In this document: piece by piece, positions 17,370-26,323 of the stretch
Layout: each line of letters begins with the position of its first letter
How positions within the stretch are numbered: position 1 is the stretch's first letter
Assembly: GCA_965279065.1 (NCBI GenBank)
Contig: OZ257134.1
Location: forward strand, 434,001-498,000
Direction: 5' to 3'
Length of the DNA: 64,000 nt
Source of the DNA: JAKAXS01 sp965279065
GTDB taxonomy: Bacteria > Pseudomonadota > Alphaproteobacteria > Rhizobiales > Hyphomicrobiaceae
Program-made: the position numbers and the translations under genes
Notes under the pieces: model-generated
What the model was told of the DNA's origin: nothing
Databases searched by the model: none
Seen by the model: the letters and a program-made list of their open reading frames with translations, nothing else

Positions 17370-18779
17370 CTAAGGCTGCGGCACCGGCACCGCGGCGAAC
17401 GTCCAGGCCGTGCCGCCTTGCTCCGTCAGCGCCTTCAGCCCGCGCGCGTTGGCGGCCATGCCGGACAGCACCTTCACCATGTCGTCCAGCACCACCTGCT
17501 TCGTCGCATAGTACGAATGCGCTTCCGGCACGCTCCACGGCGTCACTTCCAGCTCTGACGCGTCGATGATCTCGTAGCCTTCCGCGTAGGTCACGGGCTT
17601 GCCCAGCCGAGGCGCCGAGTTCAGTTCTTGCGACGCCGTCAGCGCAATGTCCTTGTTCGAAGAATAGACCACCCACTGCTTCGCCAGCGGCCTCACTTCA
17701 GCGGCGACCTGCTCGCGAAACAGCGTCGCATCGAAGTCCGGTGCGCACAGGATCACGCTGGAGAACAGCGGCTTGGTCCCGCCCCGGTACGCCATGTAGC
17801 GCAGCGCCGTCAGCAACCCCTTGCTGCCCATCGAATGCGCCACGAGGTGAACGCGGCGGCCCTTCGTCTTCTCCGCCAGCGTCTTCAGGAACGCCTCGAT
17901 GTGTTTCGCGCTCCAGAACACGTTCTCCGAATCCGAATTGTACGCCGTCATCGATCCCCACGACGGCCACGAGAATACGATCGGCGCACCCTTGAAGCCG
18001 AAGTCGAACGAGATCTGCGCCGCCCGCACCAGCGCGTCCTCGAAGCGCACGTTGAAGCCGTGCACGTAGACCAGCACGTCGCCGTCGCCCGACGTCCCTG
18101 CGATATCCGAATAGAACTGCCCCTCGTCGCGGCCGTCGAGCTTGAGGATGAAGATGTGTTTCGACGCCTCGCGCAGCTTCTCCAGCTTCAGCCACGGCGT
18201 CTCGATCTGTCCCGACTTGTGCGAGTAGGGGATGTTGACGTCGGCGCGGCCGTAGCTCAACGCACCCTCCGCTGCACGCTCGCCGCCGAATGCCAGCTCC
18301 GGCTTCGGATCGCCCGTGGCCTTGCGATCCGTCACGTAGTAGACGGACTGCACATACGATGCGTTGGACGGCGCCGTCGCCGAGCGGAACGCCCGCTTCT
18401 TCACCTTCGCCCCGGCCGGCAGCGCCGCCTTCACGATATCCCCGACGCGCGTCAGTTCGTCGGCCGGCTTGCTGGCGCCGTACGCATCGATCACCGTCTG
18501 CACGGCGTAGAACACGACGCCCTGATCCAGCTTCAGGTCGGCCACGAGATCGGCCTCGTCCGTCAGTCGCTCGACCGGTACGCCGAGTTCCTTGGCCAGC
18601 ATCGCCTTGACCGTCTCGCTTGTCGCCACCGGAGCGGGCGCCTCCACGGCTGGCGGCGACCCCGCCGGCGGAGGCGGCGCCTCCTGCGCCAGCGCTACGC
18701 CAGCAGCTAGCGACGCGCACGCCAACGCACTCAAGGCAACGACCAGTCCGGCACGAAGTCCCGCAAGACGAAATCGCAT
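17370..18779 (-). CDS. Exported alpha/beta hydrolase (DUF900) with N-terminal ACP-like domain
   Basis: 469 aa. Start ATG 18779 has GGAGGGG just upstream. Signal peptide about 1-31 (LVVALSALACASLAAGVALA), then a Pro/Ala linker. Residues about 55-118 (VKAMLAKELGVPVERLTDEA, then DLVADLKLDQG) read like an acyl carrier protein fold, but the phosphopantetheine Ser of DSL is replaced (LDQGV), so the domain cannot carry a cofactor. From about 150 to the end is a DUF900 alpha/beta hydrolase, with VYVHGFNV, the nucleophile elbow AHSMGSKG and a late APDFD acid. Substrate unknown; location should be periplasmic or outer-membrane associated. It is a single gene. The ACP resemblance is my reading of the sequence. 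Confidence 0.82.
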   Translation of the reverse strand: MRFRLAGLRAGLVVALSALACASLAAGVALAQEAPPPPAGSPPAVEAPAPVATSETVKAMLAKELGVPVERLTDEADLVADLKLDQGVVFYAVQTVIDAYGASKPADELTRVGDIVKAALPAGAKVKKRAFRSATAPSNASYVQSVYYVTDRKATGDPKPELAFGGERAAEGALSYGRADVNIPYSHKSGQIETPWLKLEKLREASKHIFILKLDGRDEGQFYSDIAGTSGDGDVLVYVHGFNVRFEDALVRAAQISFDFGFKGAPIVFSWPSWGSMTAYNSDSENVFWSAKHIEAFLKTLAEKTKGRRVHLVAHSMGSKGLLTALRYMAYRGGTKPLFSSVILCAPDFDATLFREQVAAEVRPLAKQWVVYSSNKDIALTASQELNSAPRLGKPVTYAEGYEIIDASELEVTPWSVPEAHSYYATKQVVLDDMVKVLSGMAANARGLKALTEQGGTAWTFAAVPVPQP

Positions 18780-19000
18780 GGTCCCCTCCCGCCCGGCTGC
18801 GCCGCCCCGAATGGTCGCGTCAGCACGCCGGCCGCCGCAGGCTATCCGCCCTGGCGCCGCGATCAAGTCCTGTCACACGCCCGTTCATCACGTGCGTGAC
18901 AAAGGCCACAGAATCCGAGCGAGGCATTCCGCCTTCGACTGGTTCTGTGGCCCTGGCCGTCACATACGTGTCGCATCGCGAGATCCGGCACACCCTCAGG

Positions 19001-20797
19001 TCAAGCCGCCAGCCCTTTCGCCATCTCGCTGACCTGGCGTTCGAACAGGGCGCGATAGGCACCATCCTCGCGCTGCAGGAGCGCCTCGTGCGGCCCTTCC
19101 TCGACGACGCGACCGCGATCGAACACGAGAATCCGGTCCATGGCCCGAACCGTGGAGAGCCGGTGAGCCACCACGATTGTCGTCCGCCCTTGCATCAGGC
19201 GTTCGACCGCTTGCTGGATCAGCGCCTCAGATTCTGAATCGAGGCTTGAGGTAGCCTCGTCCAGGATCAGGATCGGCGCATCGGCCAGAAAGGCCCGCGC
19301 CAGCGCCACCCGCTGACGCTCGCCGCCCGAGAGCTTGATGCCGCGCTCACCGACGAGCGTGGCGTAGCCCTTGGGGAGGTGCGCGATGAACGCATGCGCG
19401 TTGGCGAGCCTGGCCGCCTGCTCGATCTGAGCTTGGCTGGCACCCGGGCGGGCATAGGCGATGTTCTCCGCAAGCGAGCGGTGGAACAGCACCGGTTCCT
19501 GCTGCACGATTGCGATCTGCGCCCGCAAGCTCGTCTGCGTCACTGAAGCGATATCGCGTCCGTCGATCGTGATGCGCCCGCCAGTGACGTCGTAGAGCCG
19601 CTGCACCAGCTTGACGAAGGTGGTCTTGCCCGAACCCGAACGCCCGACCAGACCGACCTTCTCGCCGGCTCGGACGGTCAGTGAGAAATCGCGATAGAGC
19701 GGTTCGGCATGGCCTCCATAATGGAAGGTCACGTTCTCGAAGGCGATTTGCCCGGCTGTCACGGTCATCGCCACGGCATCGGGCCGATCCGGCACACCGA
19801 ACGGCTGATCGTGCATGGCGACGAGTTCCTCCATGTCGTTGACCGAACGCTGCAGGTTATGCACGTGCTGGCCGACATCCTGCAGATAGCCGTGAACAAC
19901 CGCATAGCTGGTCAGCACGAAGGCGACGTCACCGGCCGAGGCCTGCCCCTGTGCCCAGAGCCAGATCACAAGTCCGATCACGGCCGCGCGCATGACCAGC
20001 AGCACGAACAGTTGCGCCGTGCCCGCATAGGTACCGCGCATCCATGTTCGCCGGGTGCGGCCCACCCATTTGTGCATGACCTTGCCGATGCGCGTGTCCT
20101 CGCGCGCTTCGGCGCCATAGGCCTTGACCACCGGATTGCACGAAATGGCATCGGCCAGCGCTCCGCCGAGACGTGTGTCCCAGCTGTTCGCCAGACGTGC
20201 CGCGGGCGCGACGATGCCGAGCGACAGCGCGATTGTGACGCCGATGTAGGTCAGCGCACCTGCGAGCACGACGAGGCCCATTGCCGGCCAATGGAAGGCC
20301 AGCAGCACCGTCATGCCGCCCAGGATCACAAACGACGGCAGGAGCGCCATCAGGATCGTGTCGGTGAGCAGATCCAGCGCCCACATGCCGCGCGTGACCT
20401 TACGCACGGTCGACCCGGCGAAGTTATTGGCGTGCCAATCGGTCGAGAAGCGCTGCAGGCGTGCGAACGCTTCCTGTGCCGTGTCGCTCATCGTGCGCAA
20501 GGACAGGCTGGTGATGCCGGCCAGAGCCACGAAGCGGAAGAGCACGCCGGCACCACCCAATGCCAGCATGACGCCAAGCGCCCAAAGCGCCGCATCGCGC
20601 GCGCCGGCGCCGCCGGACGCGACCGCGTCGACGAGATAGCCGGCAAACAGCGGCGTAAACAGCTCGGCAACCGTGGCAGCGACGATCGCCGCCGAGGCCC
20701 AGGCGATGCGCCCGGGCTGACGCGCCCAGTGCCGGAAGGTGAAGTCGAGTACGGCCCGGAACGGCTCGCGCCGTCCGGTTTGCGAAAAAAGCGACAT
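19001..20797 (-). CDS. ABC transporter, fused permease and ATP-binding protein (exporter)
   Basis: 598-aa half-transporter that should dimerise. The membrane domain (about 30-320) contains six helices. The ATPase domain has Walker A GRSGSGKTT (385-393), Q-loop VQQEP (431-435), signature LSGGERQR (489-496), Walker B ILILDEA (509-515) and the H-loop VAHRLS. It belongs to the MsbA-like multidrug or lipid exporter group; the substrate cannot be read from the sequence. The first helix region has TVAELFTPLFAGYLVDAV, typical of the group. It is a single gene; the ATG at 20797 has no clear ribosome-binding site, so a different start is possible. Confidence 0.9.
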   Translation of the reverse strand: MSLFSQTGRREPFRAVLDFTFRHWARQPGRIAWASAAIVAATVAELFTPLFAGYLVDAVASGGAGARDAALWALGVMLALGGAGVLFRFVALAGITSLSLRTMSDTAQEAFARLQRFSTDWHANNFAGSTVRKVTRGMWALDLLTDTILMALLPSFVILGGMTVLLAFHWPAMGLVVLAGALTYIGVTIALSLGIVAPAARLANSWDTRLGGALADAISCNPVVKAYGAEAREDTRIGKVMHKWVGRTRRTWMRGTYAGTAQLFVLLVMRAAVIGLVIWLWAQGQASAGDVAFVLTSYAVVHGYLQDVGQHVHNLQRSVNDMEELVAMHDQPFGVPDRPDAVAMTVTAGQIAFENVTFHYGGHAEPLYRDFSLTVRAGEKVGLVGRSGSGKTTFVKLVQRLYDVTGGRITIDGRDIASVTQTSLRAQIAIVQQEPVLFHRSLAENIAYARPGASQAQIEQAARLANAHAFIAHLPKGYATLVGERGIKLSGGERQRVALARAFLADAPILILDEATSSLDSESEALIQQAVERLMQGRTTIVVAHRLSTVRAMDRILVFDRGRVVEEGPHEALLQREDGAYRALFERQVSEMAKGLAA

Positions 20798-21124
20798 GAA
20801 TGCATCCGGTCCGCGAGGAACCGGCTCCAGTTTGAGACCAAGCGCGCGGCCGCAGCCGCTGCTTCAGGAATGGCGATGGAAAGGGCTCACGGCCGCCGAC
20901 AGGCGGGCCACGCGGAAGTCGGACCTACTGTCGCGACGTACGCGGGGAAGCGAAGACGATTGTGATATTCATTCTGCCTCCCCTTTCAAGATTGGAGCCG
21001 AGGCGCGCAACATGCCGGATCTCGATCCGATACGCAACCCCCTCTAAATGTACGGAGGCCCGTGTAAGGCAGCGCGATGCTCCAACGGCACGGGCTTGTC
21101 CGCTGGCACAACCAAGACTGGTCG
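20798..21124. other. Intergenic region between ABC exporter and DUF924 gene
   Basis: 327 bp. It should contain the promoter of the ABC exporter. Short ORFs on both strands lack protein-like composition. I see no repeat or RNA here. Confidence 0.4.
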
Positions 21125-21694
21125 TCAGAAACTGCTGCCTGGCTCGGCCAGGAACGCAATTTCCTCAGGCGTCGAGGAGCGCCCCAGGATGGCGTTACGA
21201 TGCGGGAACCGCCCGAACCGCGCGATGATGTCGCGATGGGCAACTGCGAAGCTGAAATAGTAGTCGTCGTCGAGCTGTTTGAAGAGGGCAATGGACCTGT
21301 CCTGGTCGCTCAGGTCTTCGCTGTGCTCGAACGGCAGATACAGGAAAATGCGCTCGGTCTTGCCCAATGTCGCATCATGCCCCAGCGAGATCGCCCGCGC
21401 CGCGATATCCTTCGCCAGCGCATCGCTTGCGAACGCTTGGGCTGTGCCGCGATACATGTTGCGCGAGAACTGATCCAGCACGATCACCGCTGCCAGGGCC
21501 TGACGCGCCGATACCGCCTGATCCTCGGCCGCCGACGCCGTCAGCATGTCATGCACATCGCGAAACCGCGTGGCGCACTCGCGATCGAGCGCGTCAGACT
21601 TTTCGAACCAGGCCTCGGGCGCCAGGCCGAACCAGAACCCCAGCACGTCCTCGACCCAACGCGGGTCAGTCGCGTCATTGGCTGCTTTGATAAT
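21125..21694 (-). CDS. DUF924 family protein with probable ATT start
   Basis: 189 aa if started at ATT. The DUF924 family signature is clear: VLGFWFG near the N-terminus, IVLDQFSRNMYRGTAQAFASD, the EHSEDLSDQD helix and the closing GRFPHRNAILGR; the fold is helical and TPR-like, with unknown biochemical role. No ATG is available: the frame is closed by a TGA at 21721-21719, and between there and the conserved part only CTG 21715, ATT 21694 and GTG 21646 could serve. GGAGG lies five bases before the ATT, an excellent site, whereas GTG 21646 has none at proper spacing. If GTG were used the protein would be 173 aa. Confidence 0.85.
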   Translation of the reverse strand: MIKAANDATDPRWVEDVLGFWFGLAPEAWFEKSDALDRECATRFRDVHDMLTASAAEDQAVSARQALAAVIVLDQFSRNMYRGTAQAFASDALAKDIAARAISLGHDATLGKTERIFLYLPFEHSEDLSDQDRSIALFKQLDDDYYFSFAVAHRDIIARFGRFPHRNAILGRSSTPEEIAFLAEPGSSF

Positions 21695-21704
21695 GGTGAC
21701 CTCC
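21695..21704 (-). promoter_or_regulatory. Ribosome-binding site that points to an ATT start
   Basis: Minus-strand GGAGG (21704-21700) followed by five bases and ATT. Spacing and sequence are optimal, so this site decides the start of the DUF924 gene. Confidence 0.6.
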
Positions 21705-21716
21705 GGGCCAACCAGG

Positions 21717-21738
21717 GGTCAGACTCGTGGGTCTGACC
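21717..21738. repeat. GTCAGAC/GTCTGAC palindrome, copy 2
   Basis: GGTCAGAC and GTCTGACC separated by six bases, just past the sufA stop codon and upstream of the DUF924 gene. It is related to the longer palindrome at 4139-4173 and could form the end structure of the SUF transcript. Confidence 0.75.
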
Positions 21739-21753
21739 ATTTCGCGGCGGCTG

Positions 21754-22140
21754 TTAGTGCCCGCTGCCGGCACTGATGCCCGTCGCCGGCTCGAGGTTGA
21801 CGCTCTCGCCGCAACCGCACGCGCTCTTCTGGTTCGGGTTGTTGAACACGAACTGCGAGGCGAGCTTGTCGGTCTTGTAGTCCATCTCCGTGCCGAGCAG
21901 ATACATCAGCGCCGAGGGCTCGATCAGCACGATGGCCCCGTCCTGATCGATGACCTCGTCGCGCGGGTCAACCTTCTCGGCCCAGGTCATGGTGTACTCC
22001 ATGCCGGCGCAGCCGCCCTTCTTGACGCCGATCTTGAGGCCCTTCACGTCAGCGCCCTTCGACGCCATCAGCGTCCTGACGCGGCTCGCCGCAGCGTCCG
22101 TCAGGGTCATCACCTTGGGTGCAATGCGCAGGCTCGGCAT
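21754..22140 (-). CDS. sufA: A-type iron-sulfur carrier (SufA/IscA/HesB family)
   Basis: 128 aa. The HesB-like domain fills the protein, with the three cluster-binding cysteines in KKGGCAGMEY and SACGCGESV. It receives clusters from the SufBCD scaffold and passes them to apoproteins. The start MPSLRIAPKV at 22140 is used; 14 codons upstream in the same frame lack conservation-like features. It is the last gene of the SUF operon, 79 bp after sufT, and is followed by a palindrome. Confidence 0.93.
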   Translation of the reverse strand: MPSLRIAPKVMTLTDAAASRVRTLMASKGADVKGLKIGVKKGGCAGMEYTMTWAEKVDPRDEVIDQDGAIVLIEPSALMYLLGTEMDYKTDKLASQFVFNNPNQKSACGCGESVNLEPATGISAGSGH

Positions 22141-22219
22141 CTCAGTCTCTTTCTTTCGAGCGTTCGTCAGCTCGCTTGGCACTCTAGCACAATAACAAGA
22201 CTTCTGTCGTAATCTTATC

Positions 22220-22741
22220 TTAGAACATGTTCAAGACCAGGCGGGCCTCGTCCGACATGCGGCTTTGATCCCACGGCGGGTCGAACGTCAGTTTCACCGC
22301 GGTCCCGGCCACGCCCGGCACAGAGTTGACGGCGTTCTCCACCCAGATCGGCATCTCGCCGGCCACCGGGCAGCCGGGCGCCGTCAGCGTCATTTCCACG
22401 GCCACGTTGCGGTCGTCGTCGATGTCGATCTTGTAGATCAGGCCCAGTTCGTAGATGTCGGAGGGAATCTCCGGGTCGTAGACCGTCTTCAGCGCCGCGA
22501 TGATGTCCGTCGTCAGCCGGTCGATTTCCTCGGGCGGTAGCGCCGCTGCCGAAGCACTCACCACCGGCTCGATCGTCGGACCCGACTGCGGCATGCCGAC
22601 ATTGGCCAGATCCTGCGCCAGCGACGGCTTCGCCGCCGCTTCAGGCTCCGGCGCCACCGGCCGCGCGACCTCCCGCACCTGCTCGCCGGTCACTGCGTCA
22701 GGCACCGCATTGCGTTCCGCCGTCTTGGTCGTTTCCATCAC
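22220..22741 (-). CDS. sufT: SUF-associated MIP18/DUF59 protein SufT
   Basis: 173 aa. A polar, disordered N-terminus (1-70, rich in Ala, Pro and Glu) leads to the MIP18 (DUF59) domain (about 73-170), with VYDPEIPSDIYELGLIY and the Cys motif LTAPGCPVAGEMP, closing with LTFDPPWDQSRMS. SufT-type proteins act as accessory maturation factors in iron-sulfur assembly. The start overlaps the sufS stop (ATGA), so translation is coupled. The extended N-terminus is longer than in minimal DUF59 proteins. Confidence 0.92.
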   Translation of the reverse strand: MMETTKTAERNAVPDAVTGEQVREVARPVAPEPEAAAKPSLAQDLANVGMPQSGPTIEPVVSASAAALPPEEIDRLTTDIIAALKTVYDPEIPSDIYELGLIYKIDIDDDRNVAVEMTLTAPGCPVAGEMPIWVENAVNSVPGVAGTAVKLTFDPPWDQSRMSDEARLVLNMF

Positions 22742-24006
22742 GCGAAGAACTCCTTGGCCCGTACCAGGGCCGCGACGAGGGCGTCCACTTCCGCCTTCGT
22801 ATTATACATGGCGAACGAGGCCCGGCACGTCGCCGTCACGCCCAACCGCTCCATCAGCGGCTGCGCGCAATGATGTCCGGCCCGCACCGCCACGCCTGAC
22901 CGGTCGATGATCGTCGACACGTCGTGCGGATGCAGCCCGTCCACCGTGAACGAGCAGATCGCGCCCTTTCCGGGCGCCGTGCCGTGCAGGTTCAGCCAAT
23001 TCAACTCTCCGAGCCGCGCCTGGGCATAGGCGCCGATTTCCGCCTCGTGCACCGCGATATTCTCCCGGCCCACCTGCATCATATAGGTAAGCGCCGCGTC
23101 CAGCCCAATGGCCTCCGCGATCGCCGGCGTCCCCGCCTCGAACTTGTGCGGTGTCCGGGCGTAGGTAATGCGGTCCTGGGTAACCGTCTCGATCATCTCG
23201 CCCCCGCCCTCGTAGGGCGGCATGGCATCCAGATGCCCGCGCTTTGCATACAACACGCCGATGCCCGTCGGCCCGTACGTCTTGTGGCCGGTGAACACGT
23301 AGAAGTCCGCGTCCAGGTCCTGCACGTCGACCGGCAGGTGCACCGCCGCCTGGCTGCCGTCCACCAGCACGGGAATGCCCCTGGCATGCGCAATTCGGAT
23401 CACCTCTTTCACCGGCACCACGGTGCCGAGCACGTTCGACATGTGCGTGATGGCGACAATCTTCGTGCGCTCGCTCAGCAGCTTCTCGAACTCGTCGAGC
23501 AGGAACTCGCCGGTGTCGGAAATCGGCGCCCACTTCAGCACGGCACCCTTGCGTTCGCGGTGGAAATGCCACGGTACGATGTTGGAGTGGTGCTCCATGA
23601 TCGACAGCACGATCTCGTCGCCCTCGCCGATCTTCAGCGCGCCGAATGACGATGCGACGAGGTTGATCGCCCCCGTCGCGTTGCGCGTGAAGATGATCTC
23701 GTCGGTCGAGCCGGCATTGAGAAATCGCCGGACCGTCTCGCGCGCCGCCTCGAAGTTGGCCGTTGCGGTATTCGAGAGGTAGTGCAGCCCGCGGTGCACG
23801 TTGGCGTACTCGAACCGCAGCGCGTGATCGATCGCCTCGATCACCGGCTGCGGCTTCTGTGCCGACGCACCGTTGTCGAGATAGACCAGCGGCTTGCCGT
23901 AGACTTCCCGGAACAGGATGGGAAAGTCGGCGCGGATTCGCTGCACGTCGAACAGGGCGCGCGGCCCACTGCCGATGTCGTTCAGTTCCCGTGCTGCCAC
24001 CGTCAT
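22738..24006 (-). CDS. sufS: Cysteine desulfurase SufS
   Basis: 422-aa group II cysteine desulfurase, PLP-dependent, providing sulfur for the SufBCD scaffold. The PLP lysine is Lys242 in FTGHKTYGPTG, with the His of MEHHSNIVPWHFH at 139-140. The catalytic Cys380 lies in VAVRAGHHCAQP. Length and motifs match SufS. A 228-bp gap containing a double-hairpin repeat separates it from sufD. No sufE or sufU gene is seen nearby, so the sulfur-accepting partner must be elsewhere. Confidence 0.95.
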   Translation of the reverse strand: MTVAARELNDIGSGPRALFDVQRIRADFPILFREVYGKPLVYLDNGASAQKPQPVIEAIDHALRFEYANVHRGLHYLSNTATANFEAARETVRRFLNAGSTDEIIFTRNATGAINLVASSFGALKIGEGDEIVLSIMEHHSNIVPWHFHRERKGAVLKWAPISDTGEFLLDEFEKLLSERTKIVAITHMSNVLGTVVPVKEVIRIAHARGIPVLVDGSQAAVHLPVDVQDLDADFYVFTGHKTYGPTGIGVLYAKRGHLDAMPPYEGGGEMIETVTQDRITYARTPHKFEAGTPAIAEAIGLDAALTYMMQVGRENIAVHEAEIGAYAQARLGELNWLNLHGTAPGKGAICSFTVDGLHPHDVSTIIDRSGVAVRAGHHCAQPLMERLGVTATCRASFAMYNTKAEVDALVAALVRAKEFFA

Positions 24007-24096
24007 GCCGTTCGCCCTTCCACGTCGCCGCCGACCGTGTTGATCTCTGCTGGCAACTCGCGCATCACTCGTCGCCTCGCGCTGTCATCTCAACTT

Positions 24097-24204
24097 GTCA
24101 TCCTCGGGCTTGTCCCGAGGACCCATCCATCCGCTGGGTCGGACCCAGCTAACGACACTCGCCCCCGCCGCACCTTGGGTCCTCGGGACAAGCCCGAGGA
24201 TGAC
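24097..24204. repeat. Double-hairpin repeat (GTCATCCTCGGG family), copy 2, inside the SUF operon
   Basis: 108 bp, same length and layout as copy 1, with arms GTCATCCTCGGGCTTGTCCC and the inverted end. It lies between sufD and sufS within the operon, where the RNA hairpins could tune the relative amounts of upstream and downstream products. Confidence 0.9.
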
Positions 24205-24234
24205 CGTTTTGGCGCGATGACGGTATCGCCCCAA

Positions 24235-25560
24235 TCAACTCTTCGTCTCGTCGAGCCAGGCGAGCGCGTAGCTCGTCAACGCCTCGCGCAACGTCTCGTC
24301 CTCGACCTTCTCCAGCGCCTCGCCGATGAACGACTGCACCAGCAGCGCCCGCGCCGCCGCCGGTGCAATGCCGCGCGACTGGCAGTAGAACATCAGGTCG
24401 TCGTCGATCTCCGCCACGGTCGAGCCGTGCCCGCACACCACGTCGTCGGCATAGATTTCCAGCTCGGGCTTGGAATCGAACTCCGCATCAGGCGACAGCA
24501 TCAGCGCTTGCGCCATCTGCTTGCCGTCGGTCTTCTGCGCGTCCGGCCGCACGATGATCTTGCCCTGGAAGATGCCGCGCGCCTGGTTGGCCAGCACGCC
24601 CTTGAACAGCTCGCGGCTCTCGCACTTCGGCACCGCGTGATCGACCACAAGCGTCGTGTCGATGTGCTCGCTGCCGCGCGCCAGGAAGGCGCCGGACAGA
24701 TCGAGCGTCGCATCCTCGCCGCCGTACGTCACGTTGATGCCGTTGCGCGCCATGCGCGTGCCGAGCGTGAACTGGAAGCCGCGGTACACCGTCCCGGTGC
24801 CCAGCCCCACCAGCCAGTTGGCCAGATGCGTCGCCTCGCCCAGGTCCGCCACGCACTTCACGTGCACCACGTGCGCGCCATCGCCTACCGTGATCTCGCA
24901 AGCACTGTTGGTCTGAGCGCTCGCCGCAGCACCCGGCGCCACCACGAACATCTCGATGATCGCAGCCTTGGCCTTGGCGCCGATGTTGATGACGTTGCGC
25001 ACCGCCGTCGATTGCGCATCGCGGCCGGCCCGTACGTTGACGATCAGCAGCGGCTTGGCGATGTCCGCGCCGTCGGCCACCGTCACAACCGCGCCGTCCG
25101 TCACGAACGCGGCGTTGAGCGCCAGCACGGCGTTCTGTCCTTCGTCGACGCCGATCGCGTCGAGATTGGCCAGTCCGCTGGCCAGGGCTTCGCTCAGCGG
25201 TGCGACATTGATCTGCGCGTTCTCACCCGTCTTGCTCGAGAGGCTGGCATCGAAGTGCCCGTCGACGAACACGATCCGGTCGCCATCGACGGCCGCCAGC
25301 GGCCCCATAGCCGCCTTGAGCGCGTCGGCCGACAGCTTCGCCGCGGCCGCCGGCGCGAACGCATCCTTCAGCGTCGCGCGCAAGTCGGTGTACTTCCACT
25401 CCTCGATGCGCCGATGCGGCAGGCCGACCGCCGCGAACCGGCTCATCGCCGCGCGTCGCGCGCCGATCGCCTTGGCGCCGCCCGGCAACGTCCCCGCCAC
25501 GCGCTCGAACAGTTCCGGCAGCGCCTGCTCGGCCTTCGTCTTGATCACAGCAACGTTCAT
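24235..25560 (-). CDS. sufD: Fe-S assembly scaffold protein SufD
   Basis: 441 aa. SufD forms the SufB-SufC2-SufD complex that builds the iron-sulfur cluster. The N-terminal helical part includes LPHRRIEEWKYTDLR, typical of SufD, and the C-terminal beta-helix ends in LEIYADDVVCGHGSTVAEID with the conserved CGHG and the following DLMFYCQSRGI. The stop-start spacing to sufC is a single base, so the genes are coupled. Confidence 0.95.
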   Translation of the reverse strand: MNVAVIKTKAEQALPELFERVAGTLPGGAKAIGARRAAMSRFAAVGLPHRRIEEWKYTDLRATLKDAFAPAAAAKLSADALKAAMGPLAAVDGDRIVFVDGHFDASLSSKTGENAQINVAPLSEALASGLANLDAIGVDEGQNAVLALNAAFVTDGAVVTVADGADIAKPLLIVNVRAGRDAQSTAVRNVINIGAKAKAAIIEMFVVAPGAAASAQTNSACEITVGDGAHVVHVKCVADLGEATHLANWLVGLGTGTVYRGFQFTLGTRMARNGINVTYGGEDATLDLSGAFLARGSEHIDTTLVVDHAVPKCESRELFKGVLANQARGIFQGKIIVRPDAQKTDGKQMAQALMLSPDAEFDSKPELEIYADDVVCGHGSTVAEIDDDLMFYCQSRGIAPAAARALLVQSFIGEALEKVEDETLREALTSYALAWLDETKS

Positions 25561-25561
25561 C

Positions 25562-26317
25562 TCAAGCCGCCTCGCCCTCGTATTCCTTGTAGCCGGACTT
25601 CTCCAGTTCCAGCGCCAGGCTCTTGTCGCCCGACTTGCGGATCTGCCCGCCCGACAGCACGTGCACCTTGTCCGGCACGATGTAGTTCAACAGCCGCTGG
25701 TAGTGCGTGATGACCAGCATCGCGCGATCCTTGCCCCGCAGCGCATTCACGCCGTCTGCCACGATGCGCAGCGCGTCGATGTCCAGCCCGCTATCGGTTT
25801 CGTCGAGCACGCACAGCGTCGGCTCCAGCATCGCCATCTGCAGGATTTCCGAGCGCTTCTTCTCGCCGCCCGAAAAGCCGACGTTCACCGGCCGCTTGAG
25901 CATCTCGATGTCGATGTTCAACTTGGCCGCCTTCTCGCGAATGGTCTTCATGAACTCCGGCGTCGTGAGTTCTGCTTCGCCGCGCTTCTTGCGCACGGCA
26001 TTCGCCGCCGTCCGCAGGAATGTCAGCCCGGCCACGCCCGGAATTTCCATCGGATACTGGAACGCCAGGAACACGCCCTTGGCCGCGCGCTCGTCCGGCG
26101 CCATCTCCAGCAGGCTCTCGCCGTTCCACAGGATGTCGCCCTCGGTGACCTCGTAGCCAGGCCGCCCCGCCAGCACGTATGCCAGCGTGGATTTGCCCGA
26201 GCCGTTCGGCCCCATGATCGCGTGCACCTCACCCTTGGGCACCGTCAGCGACAGGCCCTTGAGGATCTGCCGCTCCTCATCCTCGATCTTCACGTGCAGG
26301 TTCTTGATCTCAAGCAT
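25562..26317 (-). CDS. sufC: Fe-S assembly ATPase SufC
   Basis: 251-aa ABC-type ATPase that drives the SufBCD scaffold. Walker A GPNGSGKST (36-44), signature FSGGEKKRSEILQ, Walker B CVLDETDSGLD and the VITHYQRLLNYI switch region are all intact and SufC-specific. It lies between the added small membrane protein gene (6 bp upstream) and sufD (1 bp downstream). Confidence 0.97.
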   Translation of the reverse strand: MLEIKNLHVKIEDEERQILKGLSLTVPKGEVHAIMGPNGSGKSTLAYVLAGRPGYEVTEGDILWNGESLLEMAPDERAAKGVFLAFQYPMEIPGVAGLTFLRTAANAVRKKRGEAELTTPEFMKTIREKAAKLNIDIEMLKRPVNVGFSGGEKKRSEILQMAMLEPTLCVLDETDSGLDIDALRIVADGVNALRGKDRAMLVITHYQRLLNYIVPDKVHVLSGGQIRKSGDKSLALELEKSGYKEYEGEAA

Positions 26318-26323
26318 CTCGTG

